Source: an uncultured Lachnospiraceae bacterium (GTDB lineage: Bacteria; Bacillota; Clostridia; Lachnospirales; Lachnospiraceae). Taken from it: a stretch of DNA of 64,000 nucleotides. The notes beneath the pieces are model-generated. The model saw nothing but the letters and a program-made list of their open reading frames with translations. It was not told where the DNA came from and made no database searches. The DNA is taken from positions 1-64,000 of the forward strand of contig CANQDT010000005.1 in assembly GCA_947593735.1 (NCBI GenBank), read 5' to 3'. Below, one piece after another: positions 63,154 to 64,000 of the stretch (the first letter of the stretch is position 1; every line of letters starts with the position of its first letter). A program made the position numbers and the translations under genes.

Positions 63154-63678
63154 TTATTTTTCCTTGTCCGTCGTGGTTCCGCCGGAAGATCGCTTTTTCA
63201 ATTCCAGGATCCGCTGATTGCTGCTGCCGCGGAATTGCAGCCGGATATCCTTCAGCGCTTCCACAAACTCGCCGTCCACGAGTACGTCAAGGTAGGACAA
63301 CAGTTCTTCTGTCACTTCCGTGAATACTTTTCCGCCCGGAACCAGATCCACGTCGTACAGATAACCGGTATAACACCATATCGTTTTCTCCGGATACGCG
63401 GCATGGACCTTTCTCAGCAGCCCAATCAGGGCGCGCTGGTTCTCCGGCTCGAACGGTTCTCCGCCCAGCAGGGTCAGCCCGCTGATGTATCCCGGCTGCA
63501 GCCCGTCAAGGATCTGCTGTTCCGTCTCCCCGGTAAACGGCTGTCCATAATCAAAATCCCATGTTTCCGGATTAAAACACCCTTTGCAGTGATGCCGGCA
63601 GCCGGATACAAACAGGCTCACCCGGACGCCCGGCCCGTCAGCGATATCATAAAATTTGATCGTTCCATAATTCATCAT
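63154..63678 (-). CDS. nrdG: Anaerobic ribonucleoside-triphosphate reductase activating protein
   Basis: A radical SAM activase that makes the glycyl radical on NrdD. The 174-aa protein has C-x3-C-x2-C as CRHHCKGC (about 27-34), FNPETWDF and the GGEPFEPEN motif (about 72-80). Length is typical, with a Lys/Ser/Thr-rich tail. It follows nrdD by 21 bp. Confidence 0.95.
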   Translation of the reverse strand: MMNYGTIKFYDIADGPGVRVSLFVSGCRHHCKGCFNPETWDFDYGQPFTGETEQQILDGLQPGYISGLTLLGGEPFEPENQRALIGLLRKVHAAYPEKTIWCYTGYLYDVDLVPGGKVFTEVTEELLSYLDVLVDGEFVEALKDIRLQFRGSSNQRILELKKRSSGGTTTDKEK

Positions 63679-63699
63679 CCGATTACTCCGATCGCCTTT

Positions 63700-64000
63700 T
63701 TAAAGGTGCAGCACGCGGTCCTTGATCTCCTGGGTCCTGCCCTGGTTCCAGAACTGCGTCCCGATATATCCGCACGTCCTGCGGGCGACGCTCATCTTAT
63801 CCTGGTCGCGGTTGCCGCAATTCGGGCATTCCCATGCCAGCTTGCCGGATTCTTCCTCCACGATCCGGATCTCTCCGTCATATCCGCAGCACTCGCAGTA
63901 GTCGCTCTTGGTATTCAGCTCCGCATACATGATGTTGTTATAAATAAACTGCATCACGGACAATACCGCCGGAATATTGTTCTGCATATCCGGTACCTCG
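63700..64000 (-). CDS. nrdD: Anaerobic ribonucleoside-triphosphate reductase, C-terminal end (cut by window)
   Basis: Only the last 100 or so residues are inside the window; the frame stays open to the edge. Visible are the zinc-binding CECCG and CPNCGN pairs and the glycyl-radical motif RRTCGYIGTQFWNQGR, where the radical glycine is the one after Cys. The complete enzyme makes dNTPs without oxygen, as expected for an obligate anaerobe. It is in operon with nrdG. Confidence 0.95.
   Translation of the reverse strand, partial: EVPDMQNNIPAVLSVMQFIYNNIMYAELNTKSDYCECCGYDGEIRIVEEESGKLAWECPNCGNRDQDKMSVARRTCGYIGTQFWNQGRTQEIKDRVLHL

Overview
This 64 kb window looks like a chromosomal segment of an endospore-forming gut Clostridium-type Firmicute, most likely family Lachnospiraceae. 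The grounds are sporulation genes (spoIIE, yabQ, spoVT, spoVG), Shine-Dalgarno sites of the GGAGG type before nearly every gene, SigA-type promoters with 17-bp spacers, GC-rich coding sequence with AT-rich intergenic DNA, and gene families typical of that family (DUF4080 radical SAM, YfhO, long-form PRPP synthase, class D-like sortase). No prophage, insertion sequence, transposase or CRISPR array was seen. The species call is inference.

Layout. 1-0.5 kb: two tRNA genes (Gln-CTG, Ala-CGC), each with its own terminator. 0.5-4 kb: citrate synthase and the dTDP-glucose genes rfbB-rfbA. 4-7.4 kb: a very large secreted, repeat-built carbohydrate-binding protein ending in a dockerin. 7.7-19.4 kb: an XRE regulator and a cell-envelope region read right to left: YfhO, then cpsB-cpsC-cpsD (tyrosine phosphatase, chain-length regulator, tyrosine kinase), an Ig-like surface protein, a sortase, a membrane protein, a structured tandem repeat, and a CapD-type nucleotide-sugar dehydratase. 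19.6-22.9 kb: a degenerate GH2-like protein, a small secreted protein, a probable par/Fst-like type I toxin-antitoxin locus, and an ECF-type sigma factor with a DUF4367 partner. 22.9-31 kb: a tightly overlapping leftward cluster (VanW, HypE-like, Lrp, aminotransferase, trmL), preceded by a radical SAM enzyme and a GH13 glycosidase.

31-39 kb: the conserved ftsH-hpt-tilS-spoIIE-divIC-yabQ-rqcP-hup-spoVT group. 39-43.6 kb: a thiamin salvage and biosynthesis operon (thiE-thiD-cytX-thiW-thiM) under a TPP riboswitch with a terminator. 43.6-49.5 kb: a PrsA-type foldase lipoprotein, a second copy of the structured tandem repeat, mfd, pth and spoVG. 49.6-52 kb: glgC-glgD. From 52.2 kb many genes run rightward: murC, a cluster of DnaA boxes, a DnaD-domain protein, a DnaC/DnaI-type helicase loader, and a long PRPP synthase. 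A class A PBP runs against them. The right end carries an M29 aminopeptidase, a HAD phosphatase, a TetR regulator divergent from proC, nrdG, and the 3' end of nrdD cut by the window edge.

Most striking are: (1) a complete two-RNA toxin-antitoxin candidate at 21.11-21.44 kb, with convergent promoters, a shared bidirectional terminator and a direct repeat covering the toxin start codon; (2) a 91-bp tandem repeat of two alternating palindromic half-units, at two distant loci, whose stems co-vary and which carries a TATAAT hexamer in each 91-bp unit; (3) about seven DnaA boxes directly upstream of the replication-loader genes.
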